Part shown: in pieces, positions 42,141 through 54,159 of the stretch
Position numbering within the stretch: position 1 is the first letter of the stretch
How the letters are laid out: every line of letters begins with the position of its first letter
DNA from: Eucommia ulmoides
Lineage: Eukaryota > Streptophyta > Magnoliopsida > Garryales > Eucommiaceae
DNA: 64,000 bases
Direction of reading: 5' to 3'
Assembly: GCA_016647705.1 (NCBI GenBank)
Contig: CM028335.1
Location: 12,104,905-12,168,904, forward strand
Position numbers and translations under genes: made by a program
Notes under the pieces: generated by a model
Seen by the model: the letters and a program-made list of their open reading frames with translations, nothing else
The model's database searches: none
What the model was told of the DNA's origin: nothing

Positions 42141-45100
42141 TATTGATCCGAAATTTTTACAGAGAATTAAAAATTAATATTTTTTATGGAACTAATGAGT
42201 TTATTGAATGTTTCAATTTAAAGAGTTTCAATCAAGATAACATCATGATTAAATTGTGAATGACGCAGAAACAGATATTATGAGATTGAAAATTCTAAAG
42301 AATTTCGGTAAAAATAACTCAAATTCATTTTTACTCTTAATATATCTCGATTAAGATCATACATAAAACAAATTAGATGATTGATATTTATGTGTGTTTA
42401 TAATAGGATCCTAATTAAATTTAATTATTTGTTCTAATGTGAAATTGAAAAAGAAAAATTAATCTAAGTAGATTAATATTTAAAATTGTTTAATAGTGTC
42501 AATTTAGGTAACCGAGAAAAGAAATTGGTTAAAAGGTCGAAAATATCGAAGATTAGAGTTGAAATAATTTAAGGAGAAGTTGTTCCAGCAGCAATCAATC
42601 AACCGACCAAAAAAGATAAATCAATCGATGGGCAAGGGCTAGAGAATTAGAGTCTCTGAATCAATCGGTCAACTGATCAAGGGAGATTAGTCAACCGATG
42701 GCCGAAAGGTGAACTCTCTGTATCGATCAGTTAACCGACCATCGGTGATCGGTCAACCGACTAGGGCCGAAAAATGGCTTAGAGAAGTATTCTGAATCGA
42801 TCGGTCAACCGACCCATGTGGGATCGGTCAATCGACCGTTGTTTGAAAAATGGCTTGGGTTACAACCTGAAACGATTGATTGACTGATGGCCTGAGCTAT
42901 TTCAAATTTCGAGGATTTTCGGGATCTGATCCAAAACTAGCCGTTTTTTGATATTTTGAAGATATTATGGGGATTTAAACATATTATAGATATATTACTG
43001 TTATTTGGATATTCTTATAAATATGGTACATGAAATTAAAGTGTTTCTCAAATTCGTACATTTTATACTTTCTATCTAGTTTAATTTAAGATTGGGAATT
43101 ATTTGGGGGGACTTAATTGAATGTGTTAAAAGCCATATTTAAGTGAATTGGACTAGGGTTAAATGATATTGATATACGAGATCTATATGTGCATTTAAGT
43201 GTCATATCTTGTAGGAAATAGCCGTTAGAAGGCATGTTTCAAATTAGTTTATATAGACCTGTGTTTTTCACATATCAAGAGTCATTATTCTGAGATTATA
43301 TCGAGAGATCAATTGTAAGTTCAATTACTTGATAAATTTTTGAGTTAAAACGCTAATTATTTTGGCGTCACTTATCTGAGCTGTTTAGTGCTTCAATTTT
43401 CATTCTTTTTGTGGTATCTTGGTGAGATCTTTCCAAACTTTTATTCTTAATTGTGAAGTGTAAATTACCTATTTATTTTCAAACCGAACATTATTAGTTT
43501 TCGAGTATGTTTATTACGTTTTAATATGTTTTTATGTGTTTTTGTATAAATTAGGTGTTTGAGGTGAAAATATATGAAAACGGATCAATAACGATGAAAT
43601 CGGATCAAGAACGGTGGGAAAACATGCACGGAGACAATCTTCAGAATAGCAATCCACTGCTTAGGCAGTGAGATCACCGCCTAAGCGGTGAAACTGTAGA
43701 GAGGCGCCTAAATCTGCTGGAAGCTCACCACTTAGGCGGTGAAACTGCAGAGAGGTTCTTAATTCCACCGCCTCCTCTACCATTGCGGCAAAGATCAAAC
43801 CGAAATACCCACCGTGTAGGCAGTTACTCTGCACCAGATTTTAGATATTTTTAGGATATTTTGGCTCCCTATTTATTCTCTTCTCCTCTCTTCCGGCCAT
43901 TACACCTCCATAGACTAGAGAAGGATATTTTGAGAGGATTTTGGGGAGCTCAAGCAAATCCTAAGGAGAAGAACACATTGCAACGAAGGAGAAGCGATCT
44001 TGAAACGTTCTTAGCAATAAATCTTTAGATTACGACTAGTTTCTCTCTTCATATCTTAACTTAGGATTATTGTTTGAGCATGTTTAGCTTATTTTACATT
44101 ATATATATCTTTATGGCCGTTAGCTAAACATGAATTGTCTTAAGGCTTAACAATATATTTATGAAAATGTAATTTTGTTTGAGTTTGTATTTCGTTTAAT
44201 GGTTGTTCTTCGCTATTTTGATTATGTTTATCGTTATTATTTGATATTATGCTTGTTTAGATAATTAGAGAATACGGGGTTTGACACTCGGGAGAGGTAA
44301 CCCTGGATTCGGACTAAGTTAAACACAATGTGACGATCCAATAACCTGGGAGGGAGTTCGAGAGTGTGCAATCAATGACATTGGGGTGAGACTCACGTGA
44401 CCTAGTGTCGTTAAGACGTTGGAGGGACTTTTTCATTGACGCGAAATCACGTATTCACTCGTCTTACACTCGGGAGAGATGGCGAGTGAGTTTACGAATC
44501 GAGATTGTCGGATAAGTCGAATGTCGTTAACGTAAACTAAAATGAAATCAAATGCATTTAAGTAAATGAAGTTAATACTATTACTTGCTTGGCTGAAAGG
44601 TCTTTGTAAAATTGTTTTTGAATTTCAAAGAGTATAAAAATTCTTTTAAAACGATTTTTTTGATAATGTGATTACATGCTTAATTTTGTGCTACCCACTT
44701 CTTTTATAATCATATTTTGAATTCCTTACGTAAATTCTATCATTAGTAATTTTGGGATATTAATTGAGTTTAAATTGATTTAAGGTGGTAGAAACTCCGA
44801 GTGAGAAGAAACTTATCGATTTTTGTAATTGGTGAGTTTGTGCGGATTAAATATTGTTGAGAGTATCTAGTCAGGGGTAGCAAGAGTTTTAATCTCTTCT
44901 AGTAAAGATATTGAGGTTTAATCTTTATCTAATGTACAAAAATGTTAGGTTACTCTTTTCTTTTGAAAAAAGTTAGGCGTGATTCTTCCTGATTAGAATT
45001 AAAATTGTGTGAATTGTAACTGTTCCATCCTTATCGATGAAAACAATACTTAGAGTATTTTTTGGTGAGGTTTGATTCTTTTCCTAAGGTACAAAAGAAT

Positions 45101-45522
45101 TAGGTTAGTTTTTAACCTGTTAAAAAGACAAGGGTTCTTCTTTAGCCTGTGAAAAAAAAATTGTGAAGGTTAATTCTGAGTCTGTAAAATAATCATTGTG
45201 TAAATATTTGATTTCTACCTGTTAAAGGAATCTAGTGGTTTAGTTGGTGCGAATCTCCGTGGGGCTCAGAGGACTGGATTTGCCAAGATTAGCTTGGTGA
45301 ATCAGGATATATTGTGGTGTACTGCATTGTTGATTTTCTTTATTTCTTGTTGTTCGGGTGTGCACCTAGATTTATACACTTATCCGCTTCTATATAAATA
45401 TAATAATTAATTTAGGATTAAATTAATTATTTGAATATTTAAGTGTTGAAATATAAGAATTTCTTTAATTTTTATGATTACCCAATTCACCCCCCCCTCT
45501 TAGGTAGATCACTGGGTCAACA
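42141..45522 (+). mobile_element. Solo LTR D of a SIRE-type copia element
   Basis: Its two ends align with the LTRs of element C: it begins TATTGATCC, where C's 3' LTR has TGTTGACCC, and ends GGTAGATCACTGGGTCAACA. The flanking target-site duplication ATTTT is perfect (42136-42140 and 45523-45527). A K-family LTR (43452-44582) is inserted inside; without it the LTR would be about 2.25 kb. It carries a cluster of TCGGTCAACCGA-type near-palindromes at 42590-42890. Confidence 0.85.
43452..44582 (+). mobile_element. K-family LTR E nested in solo LTR D (truncated)
   Basis: Plus orientation, starting near TGTGAAGTGTAAATTACC. Its TTAGTTTTCGAGTATGTTTA, the palindrome cluster (43655-43780) and the GGAGAGGTAACCCTGGATTC block match the complement of F and K. 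Similarity ends near 44582, before the usual LTR end, so the last few hundred bases are missing. Motifs here include CACTGCTTAGGCAGTG and CACCGCCTAAGCGGTG. Confidence 0.8.
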
Positions 45523-45787
45523 ATTTTAATTTCTTTAATTTTTAATGTCTTTTTTTAACTTATTTACGGTAATATGCTAGCGTTTTCATTGAAAATTCTA
45601 TTACCAACCGTATTAATTACACAAAAATATTTTTAAAAACAATTTTATTGAGATATTTTTATGTATTTAGTGAGAAAATGAATGTGAAATATTGATTAGT
45701 GAAAAATTATTAAACTATAAATGATAAATTATCTTTCGAACTAATCTCTTTAAATTAATTGAAGTATGTCAAATAAGTAATCTCTCT

Positions 45788-45962
45788 TGAATTGTATCTC
45801 AATTTCATTCATATTCAATCATATACTAGGTGTGTATATATGTAACTTGATTCTAGACATAAATCCCTAGAATCAATCTATCATATCCCTCAATTACTCC
45901 AATTATAACCTTAATCAAATCTCTAAAAGAGGAAGGTAGAAATTGTCAAACATTATTCAACG
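45788..45962 (-). repeat. 3' LTR of element G
   Basis: About 175 bp, plus-strand start TGAATTGTATCTCAATTTC. The minus-strand start is CGTTGAATAATG, where the 5' copy has TGTTGAATAATG. A purine tract ACTTGAGGGGAG adjoins on the minus strand (45963-45975). Confidence 0.82.
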
Positions 45963-45989
45963 CTCCCCTCAAGTTGGTGCATGGATGTC

Positions 45990-47450
45990 CCACATTCCCA
46001 ACTTGTCTAAAAACTTTAAGAATGCTCAATTTGAGATTGCTTTAGTAAGGATGTCAACCAATTGATCCTCTGATAGAATCTTAGGCAATTCCACGATCTT
46101 TTTGTCCAACTTTTCCTTAATGAAAAAACTATTGACCTCAACGTTCTTTATGCAGTCATATTGAACTGGATTATGCGCGATGTCACATATTGCTTTATTG
46201 TCACAAAACAGTCAAGTAGGTTGTTCAGATAGATAACCCAAATCCTGCAAAAAGAGTCTTAGCCATAATATCTCACATAGTACATTTGCCAAACCTTTGA
46301 ATTTAGTCTCTGCCCTTGAGTGAGCTACAACATTTTATTTCTTGCTTTTCCATGTCAGAAGGTTACCTCCTAAAAAGGTAAATTATCCAAAAGTGGACCG
46401 CCTGTTATACACATCACTAGCCTAAACGGCATCAGTATAGGCTTCTATGATTTTATGGTTTGTGTTTTTAGTGAGTAATACTCATTTTCCTGGAGCAGAT
46501 TTTAGATACCTCAAAATATGAATAACTGCATTCATATGTTGTTCTCCAGGATTATGCATAAATTGACTGACAATACTAAAAGCATAAGCCAGATCTGGTC
46601 TAGTATGCGATAAGTACAATAATCTCCCTACAAGTTTTTGATATCTTCCTTTGTCAACTGGTATCCGGTTGGATTCAATACATAATTTTAAACCTTCTTC
46701 TACAGGTGTATCAACTGGTTGACATGCTGATATACTAGTCCCTCATAATAGATCTAGAGCATATTTTCTTTAAGACAGAACTATTCCTTTGTTAGATCGA
46801 GATACTTCAATCCTAAGAAAATATTTCAAAGGGCCTAGATTTTTCATTTCAAATTCTTTGGACAAGTAATTCTGTAAGACCTTCCTTTCATTTGGATCAT
46901 TCTTTGTAACTACCATATCATCCACATATACAATAAGCGCAGTTATCTTACCTTGCTCATTTTTTAGGAAAATAGTATGATCTGATTTGCTTTGATGGTA
47001 GCCGAAAGTTATCATAGATTTGGTGAACCTTCCAAACCATACTCCAGGAGACTGCTTCAACCCATACAGTGATTTGTTTAGTCTGTAAACCTTTTGGCTG
47101 TGTCTTTTGGGTATCATACATACTGGTGGGAGATCCATGCAGACTTCTTTAGATAATTCACCATGCAAAAATGCATTCTTCACATCAAATTATTGTAAGG
47201 GTCAATCAAAGTTTGCAACTAAAGACAACAAAACATGAATTGTGTTGATTTTGGCTACAGGTGCAAATGTTTTTGTGTAATTAATCCCGTAGGTTTGAGT
47301 GTATCCCTTTGCTACCAGTCTCGCTTTAAAGCATTCAATTGTGCCACCAGCCTTGTACTTCACGGTGTAAATCTACCAACATGCAATTGGTTTCTCTCTT
47401 GGCAGAGGATCAACTAGTTCCTATGTTTCATTTTTTTCCAGAGATTTCAT
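45990..47450 (-). pseudogene. Copia reverse transcriptase and RNase H of element G
   Basis: Open from 47183 to 46770, with MKNAFLHGELSKEVCMDLPP, then LNKSLYGLKQSPGVWF, and the catalytic box VYVDDM (residues 85-90 of this stretch) intact. The RT ends near FEMKNLGPLKYFLRIEVSRS. The RNase H part (46700-45990) is broken by stops but shows GGNLLTWKSKK, ETKFKGLANVLCEILWL and a final stretch before LDKLGMWDIHAPT. The part upstream of 47183 is shifted. It would be inactive as a whole despite the YVDD box. Confidence 0.88.
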
Positions 47451-47654
47451 CTCATCGTTTATAGTTTCTTTCCACCTAGGATCATATAAGACTTCCTGCA
47501 TACTGTTAAGAATATATACAATCGATAATTGATTCACAAATAACATATTTAATTCTGACAAACAATGGTTCGACACATAATAACTCATGGGATATTTTAC
47601 TTTACCAAAGAGTTTAGATTCATATGTGAATTTAAGAATACCTCTCGTGTGGTG

Positions 47655-48119
47655 TTATGGTAATTGTCTTCTGTGTGGCTCAGAAACTTCTTCAGTAGAT
47701 GATTGGTGTGATATGTCGATCAGGGATAGAGCCATATTTTCTAGAATCTCGGTTTCTGCCTGAGTTGGAGATAAATCCACATCTTCAGTTATTGGGAGCT
47801 CATCACTTACTTCTTTAGTTATTCGGTGCTCATCACCATTTTGATCTAATGTCATACCGCTTAAGTCCAAATCACCCATTTTCTCATTTATTCTAGTCCA
47901 TAAGTCATTACCGCTGGAATCCAACGTCATACCAGTTATATCCAAGTTGCCCACATCTTGGTTATTATTTTCTAGACTTTGAATTTCCTTTTAGTACTCC
48001 CCTGAAATTCAGGTTTGGAAAAGTACATTGTATCTTCATGGAAAATAACATCCATCGTGATAAATAATTGATATGTTGGAAGATGATAACATCGATATCT
48101 CTTTTAATCAGTGGCATAT
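47655..48119 (-). pseudogene. Integrase-RT linker of element G
   Basis: Minus strand. Near 48100-48000 the fragments ITMDVIFHEDTMYFSKPEFQ-like sequence appears after frame correction, the usual start of the linker. Then comes an acidic, serine/threonine-rich segment (47954-47655) as expected before RT in copia polyproteins. Confidence 0.65.
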
Positions 48120-49552
48120 TGGTGGTGGAATATTATTTCACCACTTTCACCATAAGTGTACGGGTCAAGTTTTAGTATAGATGGGAAGGAGTAGGGGTTG
48201 TCGTATCCACAGGGATTAGTTGAAATTATTTTTGAGTACCCCGATTGTAATAACCTAACTTTACTTAAGCGATAAAAATAAAGTTTATAATTAATTAATA
48301 CTAATACTGAGTTAATTAAACTAACTGTTGTAATATTATATTGAGATGTTTAGGGAAAAGATTATCGAGGGATTAACTTCATTTACAAAAACGTGTTTGG
48401 TCTTATTTAGTTTACAATAACGGCATTCAACTTATCCAACAATCTCTGTGTCGTAAACTCACTCGTCACCTCTCCCGAGTGTAAGACAAGTGAATATGCG
48501 ACTTTGTGTCAACGAAGAAATCCCCCTCAACATCTTAACGACACTAGGTCACATGAGTCTTGCCCCAACGTCATTGATTGCATACTTTCTAACTCTCTCC
48601 CAGGTTATTAGATCGTCGCGTTGTGTTTACCTTAGTCCGAATTCGGGGTTACCTCTCCCGAGTATCAAACCCCGTATTCCCTAATTATCTAAACAAGCAT
48701 AATATCAAAGAATAATGGTAAACACAATTGAAATAGTGAAGAACAACCATTAACGAAACACAAACTCAAACAAACAACGATTTCATAAAATATGTTAATC
48801 CCTAAACAAAATCCGTTTAACTCATGGCCATAACCATTTATATAATGAAAACCGAGCTAAACATGCTCAACAACCTACCAAAGTTAAGAAAATAAAGAGA
48901 GAAACAAAAGAACTTAGCCGTAGTCCAAAGATTTTTCGCTAAAACCGTCCAACAATCGCTTTTCCTTTATTGCAACGTGTTTTTCTCCTTCGGAATTCGT
49001 TAAGCACACCCCAAAATACTCTCAAAATATTAGGAACCCTAAGGGGTCTCCTATGGCCGGGGGATCAAAAATGAAGAGAGAAGAAAGGTTTAAATAGGTA
49101 GCAAAATATATAAAAAAATATCTAATAGCTGTGCAGAGTGACCGCTGTGGCGGTGGGATCACTATCGAGGCAGTGAGTATGTTGATTAAGCCACGGCCTT
49201 GATGGTGGACTCGACGGTGGGATCAAGGACCATCTTGTTCTTTTACCCCTGGGCGATGAAGTAACAGCCCCGGCAGTGGGATGTCAGTAACATTTTGATC
49301 CTCTCTGCATATTGACCGCCGCGACGATGGGCTGGTTTTCATAATTATGCCCTCATACTTGTTTTCCCACCATTCTTCCACCATTTTTTGTCCAATTTGA
49401 TCGTTTATGATTCATTTGCATCCATTTTCACCCCCCACACCTGATTTACACAAAAATATATAAAAACGTATTAAAACATAATAAAACGTAATAAACATAC
49501 TCGAAAACTAACAATTTCAGTTTGAAAATAGATTGGTAGATCATACCTATCA
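48120..49552 (-). mobile_element. K-family solo LTR F inside element G
   Basis: 1433 bp. Plus-strand left end TGGTGGTGGAATATT and right end ATCATACCTATCA. Flanks CATAT (48115-48119) and CATAC (49553-49557) match at four of five bases. It interrupts the integrase-RT linker of G directly after ALRCVFVGY. It is more diverged than K, and its palindromic motifs read ACCGCTGTGGCGGT and similar. Confidence 0.85.
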
Positions 49553-50760
49553 CATACCCAACAAAAACACATCTCAATGCTTGAGGAGTTAACTTGGTGC
49601 GTTGAAGTTGGAGCCACAATCCTATCATTAAGAATTTGGAATGATGTTTTGAAATTGAGGGTATTGGAAGGTACCCGATTAATTAAATAAGCTGTTGAAG
49701 TTAATGCTTCTCCCCTATAAGACAAAGGCATATGGGTTTCGATTAACAAAACGCGAAGAACTGCTAACAAGTGTTCATTTTTTCGCTCAGCCACCTCGTT
49801 ATGTTGAGGTGTAGTGGAGCAAGTTGTGTGATGGATCATTCATTGTGCTTCCAAATAATGTTGAAATTCAGTACTCTGATATTCTGTACCATTGTCACTG
49901 CGAAGCACCTAAATCTTTCTATTGTACTAAGTTTCAATCATTTTATAAAACGTTTGGAATATGGAGTTCATTTCACTTTTGGATTTCATCAAGCAATGCC
50001 ATGTTATCATGAAATAATCATCAATAAACATTACAAACCAATGTGACCCACCAAAAGTAGTAACTTTCGATAGACGCCAGATGTCAGAATGAATAATCAT
50101 AAACGGAAGTGGAGTTTTATTAAATCATAATGGAAACAAAGCACGATCGCTTTTTGCAAGTTCACAAGTATCATTGTGAAAACTAGAAACATCGAATCTT
50201 GTAAATAAACTAGGAAATAACCCTTTGAGATATCCAAATAAAGCATGTCCAAACTGGCGATGTCGTAACCATTTTTTTTTTAATCTTCAGAACCACCCAT
50301 TTTCAGAACTTGTCATAGGCTTTTGATACTTTTTTATTCCAATTCCAAGTAATACAGCTTCTACTGTCTAATAACACAACCAATTGTCGTGTTGATTTTA
50401 ATGTCCTTAAACAAATGAAAATCAAGCCAAAAAATTACAACACAAGATAAAGTAGTAGTTGTTTGAGAAACTAACAAAAGGTTATAATCTAAAGATATAA
50501 CAACTAAGACACATTCTAAATTTAATGTATTGGTGAGAGTAAAAAATCTTTCCCCAATTACTGGAGTTGAAGTTCCATTTGTTGTAGAGATAAATTTTTA
50601 GGTAGAGTGATTGAGTGGTAAGACTTGTCTAGAATCATATGTCATGTGATCTATTGTATAGGAATTAATTATCCATGCATTATTCAAAACAGGTGTTGAA
50701 ATGTTTAAAACCTTACCTCCATTGTCTGTAGCTATTACCAATGCCGAGACGTTGTTAGTA
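49553..50760 (-). pseudogene. Protease-integrase part of element G
   Basis: Best seen at 49839-49553: an integrase C-terminal core with TPQHNEVAERKNEHLLAVLR, then SYRGEALTSTAYLINRVPS. This is the catalytic-glutamate region of copia integrases. The upstream half (49840-50760) has scattered matches and many stops. Confidence 0.75.
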
Positions 50761-51065
50761 ATTTCATCTTTCATTTTTTTTGGATAACTGTTGTAGTAGA
50801 AGGCTTTTGGTGATTTTTCTTTACATAACTAGGATCCCACCATTCTGGATAGCTCACCAGTTCAAAACAATGATTTTTGATATGACTAGTCTTATGGAAA
50901 TAAGTGCATTTTTATGAAAACTTGTCAATACCAATGGTGGATCTACCATTGTTGGGTTGTGTTTGATCTTGTTGACCCTGATTAGATCGATTCCAAGCCA
51001 CTATAACACTAGGGTCAAATCTCCAGTGGATGAAGAAATTTTTTCACTTACCCTCCTCCTCATCC

Positions 51066-51100
<35 letters not shown>

Positions 51101-51453
51101 TTTATTTTTTTTAATTTTAATAAAAAACAAAATAAAATAGTAAAGCAAAACAAAACAAAATAGTAAAGCAAGAAAAATGAGCTCCCTAGAGACTTTGCTA
51201 TGTTGAGGGCCTCTTTGATTTGAGGGTTATTAATGTCTATATGTTGATGGCCTCTGGAGAATAGGGGTGGTCATGGGCCTGAGGGCCTGCCCAGCCCATC
51301 CAGCCTGTTCACTCATTTTTAGGGCTTGGGTTTGTATTTTGGGCTCGTGGGCAAGACCTGGACTTGAAAATGTAGGCCTGACAATTTTTAGGACCGGTCT
51401 TGGGCTTTGCTATTTTGTTTTAGGGCCACCCTGGCCCGATCATGTTTTTTAAT

Positions 51454-51550
<97 letters not shown>

Positions 51551-53000
51551 TATACATATACATACATTTATTATTCATTGTCAATGTGGAACAACTTGTC
51601 ATTTTCCACTCAAATGTTGACAAAGACCTTCACAGTTCACAAAGGGACATCACTTTCTCTCTAATTTGAACTCTCTCTCTAAAAACCCTAGGTGAGGGTC
51701 CTGAGGGAGGCGGTGGTGGCGAAATCTCCACTGTCGTCTCCCCTGCTAGATTCAAGCTCACTCCCCCCATACTCTATTCATCTTACGCTATTTCTCTCGC
51801 TCTTGACCTTGCTCTCTTTTCGATCTTGTGACGTCGCTTCTCTGAACTTTCACGAAGACGGCATTCCTCACTGCCAATATCACCGTCGACCTCACCATTG
51901 TCCTCGATCTTGCTACCCATTCCTCTGTGAAGGACCGTATCTCACCTGAAATAAACAAATCTCGATGGTAGTATCGGATTCGAAGGCTGCGTTTTGTGTC
52001 GTTCGTCGTCTCTATTACTCGCCGTCTTCGATCGCTCAGTCACTCGTTATCGTCGATCGCTCAGTCGTCGTTTTGTGCTTTTTCGTTGATCATCACTATC
52101 GTTCGTTGTCATTAATCGCCGCGATGAAGTTTTGGTAAGTGGTTAGTTTGATTTGTATTCATGAGTTTTATTCGTTTTTCGTTGTTTGATTTGTTCATGA
52201 TTTATGTTCGTCTTTGGTGAAATTGCTTCGAATGTATGAAACTTTATTGCTCATTTGTTGTTTCTAGATTTTACCTTTTATTGATTTTTTTTTAAATTGT
52301 AAAAATAAATTATGAGGCCAGGCTTGGACTTGATTTTTTTTGTATAGGGCTGAGCTTGGGAATGATAATAGGGCCCGATCATAGGGTCGAGCCAAGCTCG
52401 GGCTTAGCAAATTGTTATAATATCTTAGGCAAAGCCCGGCCAGGCCCATGACCACCCCTACTAGAGAATAAAGAAGATAGTGCATTGATTAAATCAATAA
52501 TTAATATTGCGGCCTCTCCAAATTGAGATTTCAGAGCTTCGACCACTTGTAGTGTACTGTCGACCCTTTAGTTAGGGATTTTTCATAAAGCAAATAAGCC
52601 TTTTAAGAACTTAATGGTGACTCAGTCTCTCGTTTCCTTCGGATCTCCATTATCACAAAGGCTAATCCATTTGTAGCTGCAAATGTGGTGAGGTATCGAT
52701 GGAGAAGGAGCTTCTTGAGCTGTTCAAGTCAGTGAAGAGAGTGGAATGTGCGGCTTCTGTAGACGGCGGTGTAAGGCTGAGTGGCGACGGCTGGATTTGC
52801 GACTGAGCGGTGAGAGACTGAGTGGTATGATGATGTTGGCCAGATTTGTGGCTAAATCTCAGGTAAGGTATTTTGAGATTAGGTTTCTAATTCAACGGTT
52901 TCGTAGTAAGGAATCAATAATTAGGTTTTTTGATTTCAGTGGCTTTGAGTCAAGCACATATAAAGGTGGAATGAATTTTTAGTTGAAAAAATAGAGTCAG
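50761..53000 (-). pseudogene. gag of element G (split by a hAT element)
   Basis: A CCHC-like zinc knuckle is recognisable at about 50925-50870 (CTYFHKTSHIKNHCFE, with the second cysteine replaced by phenylalanine) and then ELVSYPEWWDPS, a copia gag ending. The N-terminal part is on the other side of the hAT element, at 52469-53000, and is poorly preserved. An ATT run (51068-51098) sits in between. Confidence 0.55.
51262..52460. mobile_element. hAT-like element (family 1, long copy) in element G
   Basis: 1199 bp. Terminal inverted repeats TAGGGGTGGTCATGGGC and its partner GCCCATGACCACCCCTA. The 8-bp flanks CTGGAGAA (51254-51261) and CTAGAGAA (52461-52468) differ at one base. It shares ends and GGCCGGGC-like subterminal blocks with 4752-5314. 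The interior has a long AT run (51454-51549) and a GC-richer, pyrimidine-rich stretch (51650-52140) that ends with ATGAAGTTTTGGTAAGTGG. This looks like a leader and first exon with a 5' splice site, possibly left over from the parent transposase gene. No transposase domain was seen. Confidence 0.9.
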
Positions 53001-53079
53001 ATTTGATACCATCTCCCCGATTTTTTTTTTTTTAATTTTTTTTTTGGGGGGGGGGGGATTGGAATTAAATTCAACTTGA

Positions 53080-53090
53080 CTCTGATACCA
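53080..53090 (-). promoter_or_regulatory. tRNA-iMet primer binding site of element G
   Basis: The minus strand reads TGGTATCAGAG three bases after the LTR end. This is the standard initiator-methionine primer site of plant copia elements. A T-run followed by a G-run (53020-53057) lies just inside. Confidence 0.88.
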
Positions 53091-53093
53091 TCT

Positions 53094-54154
53094 TGAATTA
53101 TATCTCAATTTCATTTATATTCAATCATAGACAAGGTGTGTATATATATAACTTGGTTTTAGACATAAATCCCTAAAATCAAGCCATTATATCCCCCAGT
53201 TACCCCAATTGCAACCTTAATCAAACAAAAGAGAGTACCTCGATTCAGTAGAGTAGGTTCTTTTCATTTTTGTTACAAAGCTCCATTTTGATATACACAT
53301 ATAGATCAAATCCAGGTTAAGAGGTGAATAGGGAATGAGAGATATGTAAAAAGAAGAACCGATTGCGCCTATTCCTAATCTTAAATGGAATGTAACAATG
53401 TAGGGATCCATATGTAAACATAATATCTATTTAGATACACTCGAATGACTTCTTCTCTTAATTAGAATGGATATAACCATATTCTGGTTTGAAAGCTTCC
53501 GCTGATCCACAAATCAAATGTTAAAGGCTATGGCCTACTTTTCCGGAGTAGAAAGGGCAGTCCCTTCCAATTGTTTGAGAATATCAAAACTGGCTAAGCC
53601 TTTGTCCAATGGAATTCATAGGTATAGGAAGAAGACCTATCAAATATATATTTTTCCTTTCGACCTTATTTCGATTGTTAATACGATATATGAAGACCAT
53701 AAGGGGAGGAAAGTTGTAAACGAATCTGATGCGCAGATGGAACCCTACTGGGAGGTTCACTAGAGATCAGAAATTGTTGAAGAACCAACAAGATCTTTCA
53801 TTTGTCCATTCGAGGCGATTGGAAAATAAAGAAATTGTTAATATATTCAAGGTAATTCATTTTTACAAAATACAATCTCTATTTATCCTATTTCATCATA
53901 TCCGAGATGTGATATGGTTCCGAAGGATGAACCGAATATGGACAATTCCCAGAAGATTTCACTCTTGAACAAAAATCCATTTTGGAATGTTCTCATACTC
54001 AATGCCATAGGCTTTTCTTCTCAATGCAAACTCTGGCACCAGTGGTTGATTAAGATCCACTGCCACACATATCCTAGCCTAACGTATTTACCTCTGATTT
54101 ACTCCATTGTCATCTCTAAAATAGGAAGGTAGAAATTGTCAACATTATTCAACA
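53094..54154 (-). repeat. 5' LTR of element G with an 887-bp insert
   Basis: The outer parts 53094-53225 and 54113-54154 together match the 3' LTR (45788-45962). The insert lies between ...CCTTAATCAAA and TCTCTAAAA..., which are contiguous in the 3' LTR. Confidence 0.88.
53226..54112. other. Nuclear plastid DNA insert with inverted ycf2 pieces
   Basis: Two pieces of the plastid gene ycf2 are recognisable in opposite orientation. On the minus strand, 53695-53605 encodes IYRINNRN, then VERKN and [13 protein letters not shown], the N-terminal region of Ycf2. On the plus strand, 53727-53985 encodes [28 protein letters not shown] and, after a one-base shift, [12 protein letters not shown] and [10 protein letters not shown], an internal region of Ycf2. 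The pieces 53226-53604 and 53986-54112 are unassigned and may be other organelle DNA. The insert is a pseudogene fragment and has no function in the nucleus. Confidence 0.82.
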
Positions 54155-54159
54155 ATATC

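Larger units (their letters stand above)
45788..54154 (-). mobile_element. Element G: Ty1/copia retrotransposon, degenerate and nested
   Basis: Minus orientation. The 5' LTR lies at 54154-53094 with an 887-bp insert, the tRNA-iMet primer site at 53090-53080, then gag (about 53000-50760), protease and integrase (about 50760-49553), RT (47450-46700), RNase H (46700-45990), purine tract and 3' LTR (45962-45788). It has been invaded by K-family solo LTR F (48120-49552) and a hAT element (51262-52460). Flanks TCTCT and ATATC do not match, so the target-site duplication is not recognisable. Confidence 0.85.

Noticed and set aside
51407-51664. Open frames rich in IYIYIY
   Set aside because: They are translations of the AT dinucleotide run in the hAT element.
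53017-53060. T-run followed by a G-run near the primer site of G
   Set aside because: It may be a low-complexity or sequencing artefact; nothing further supports a function.
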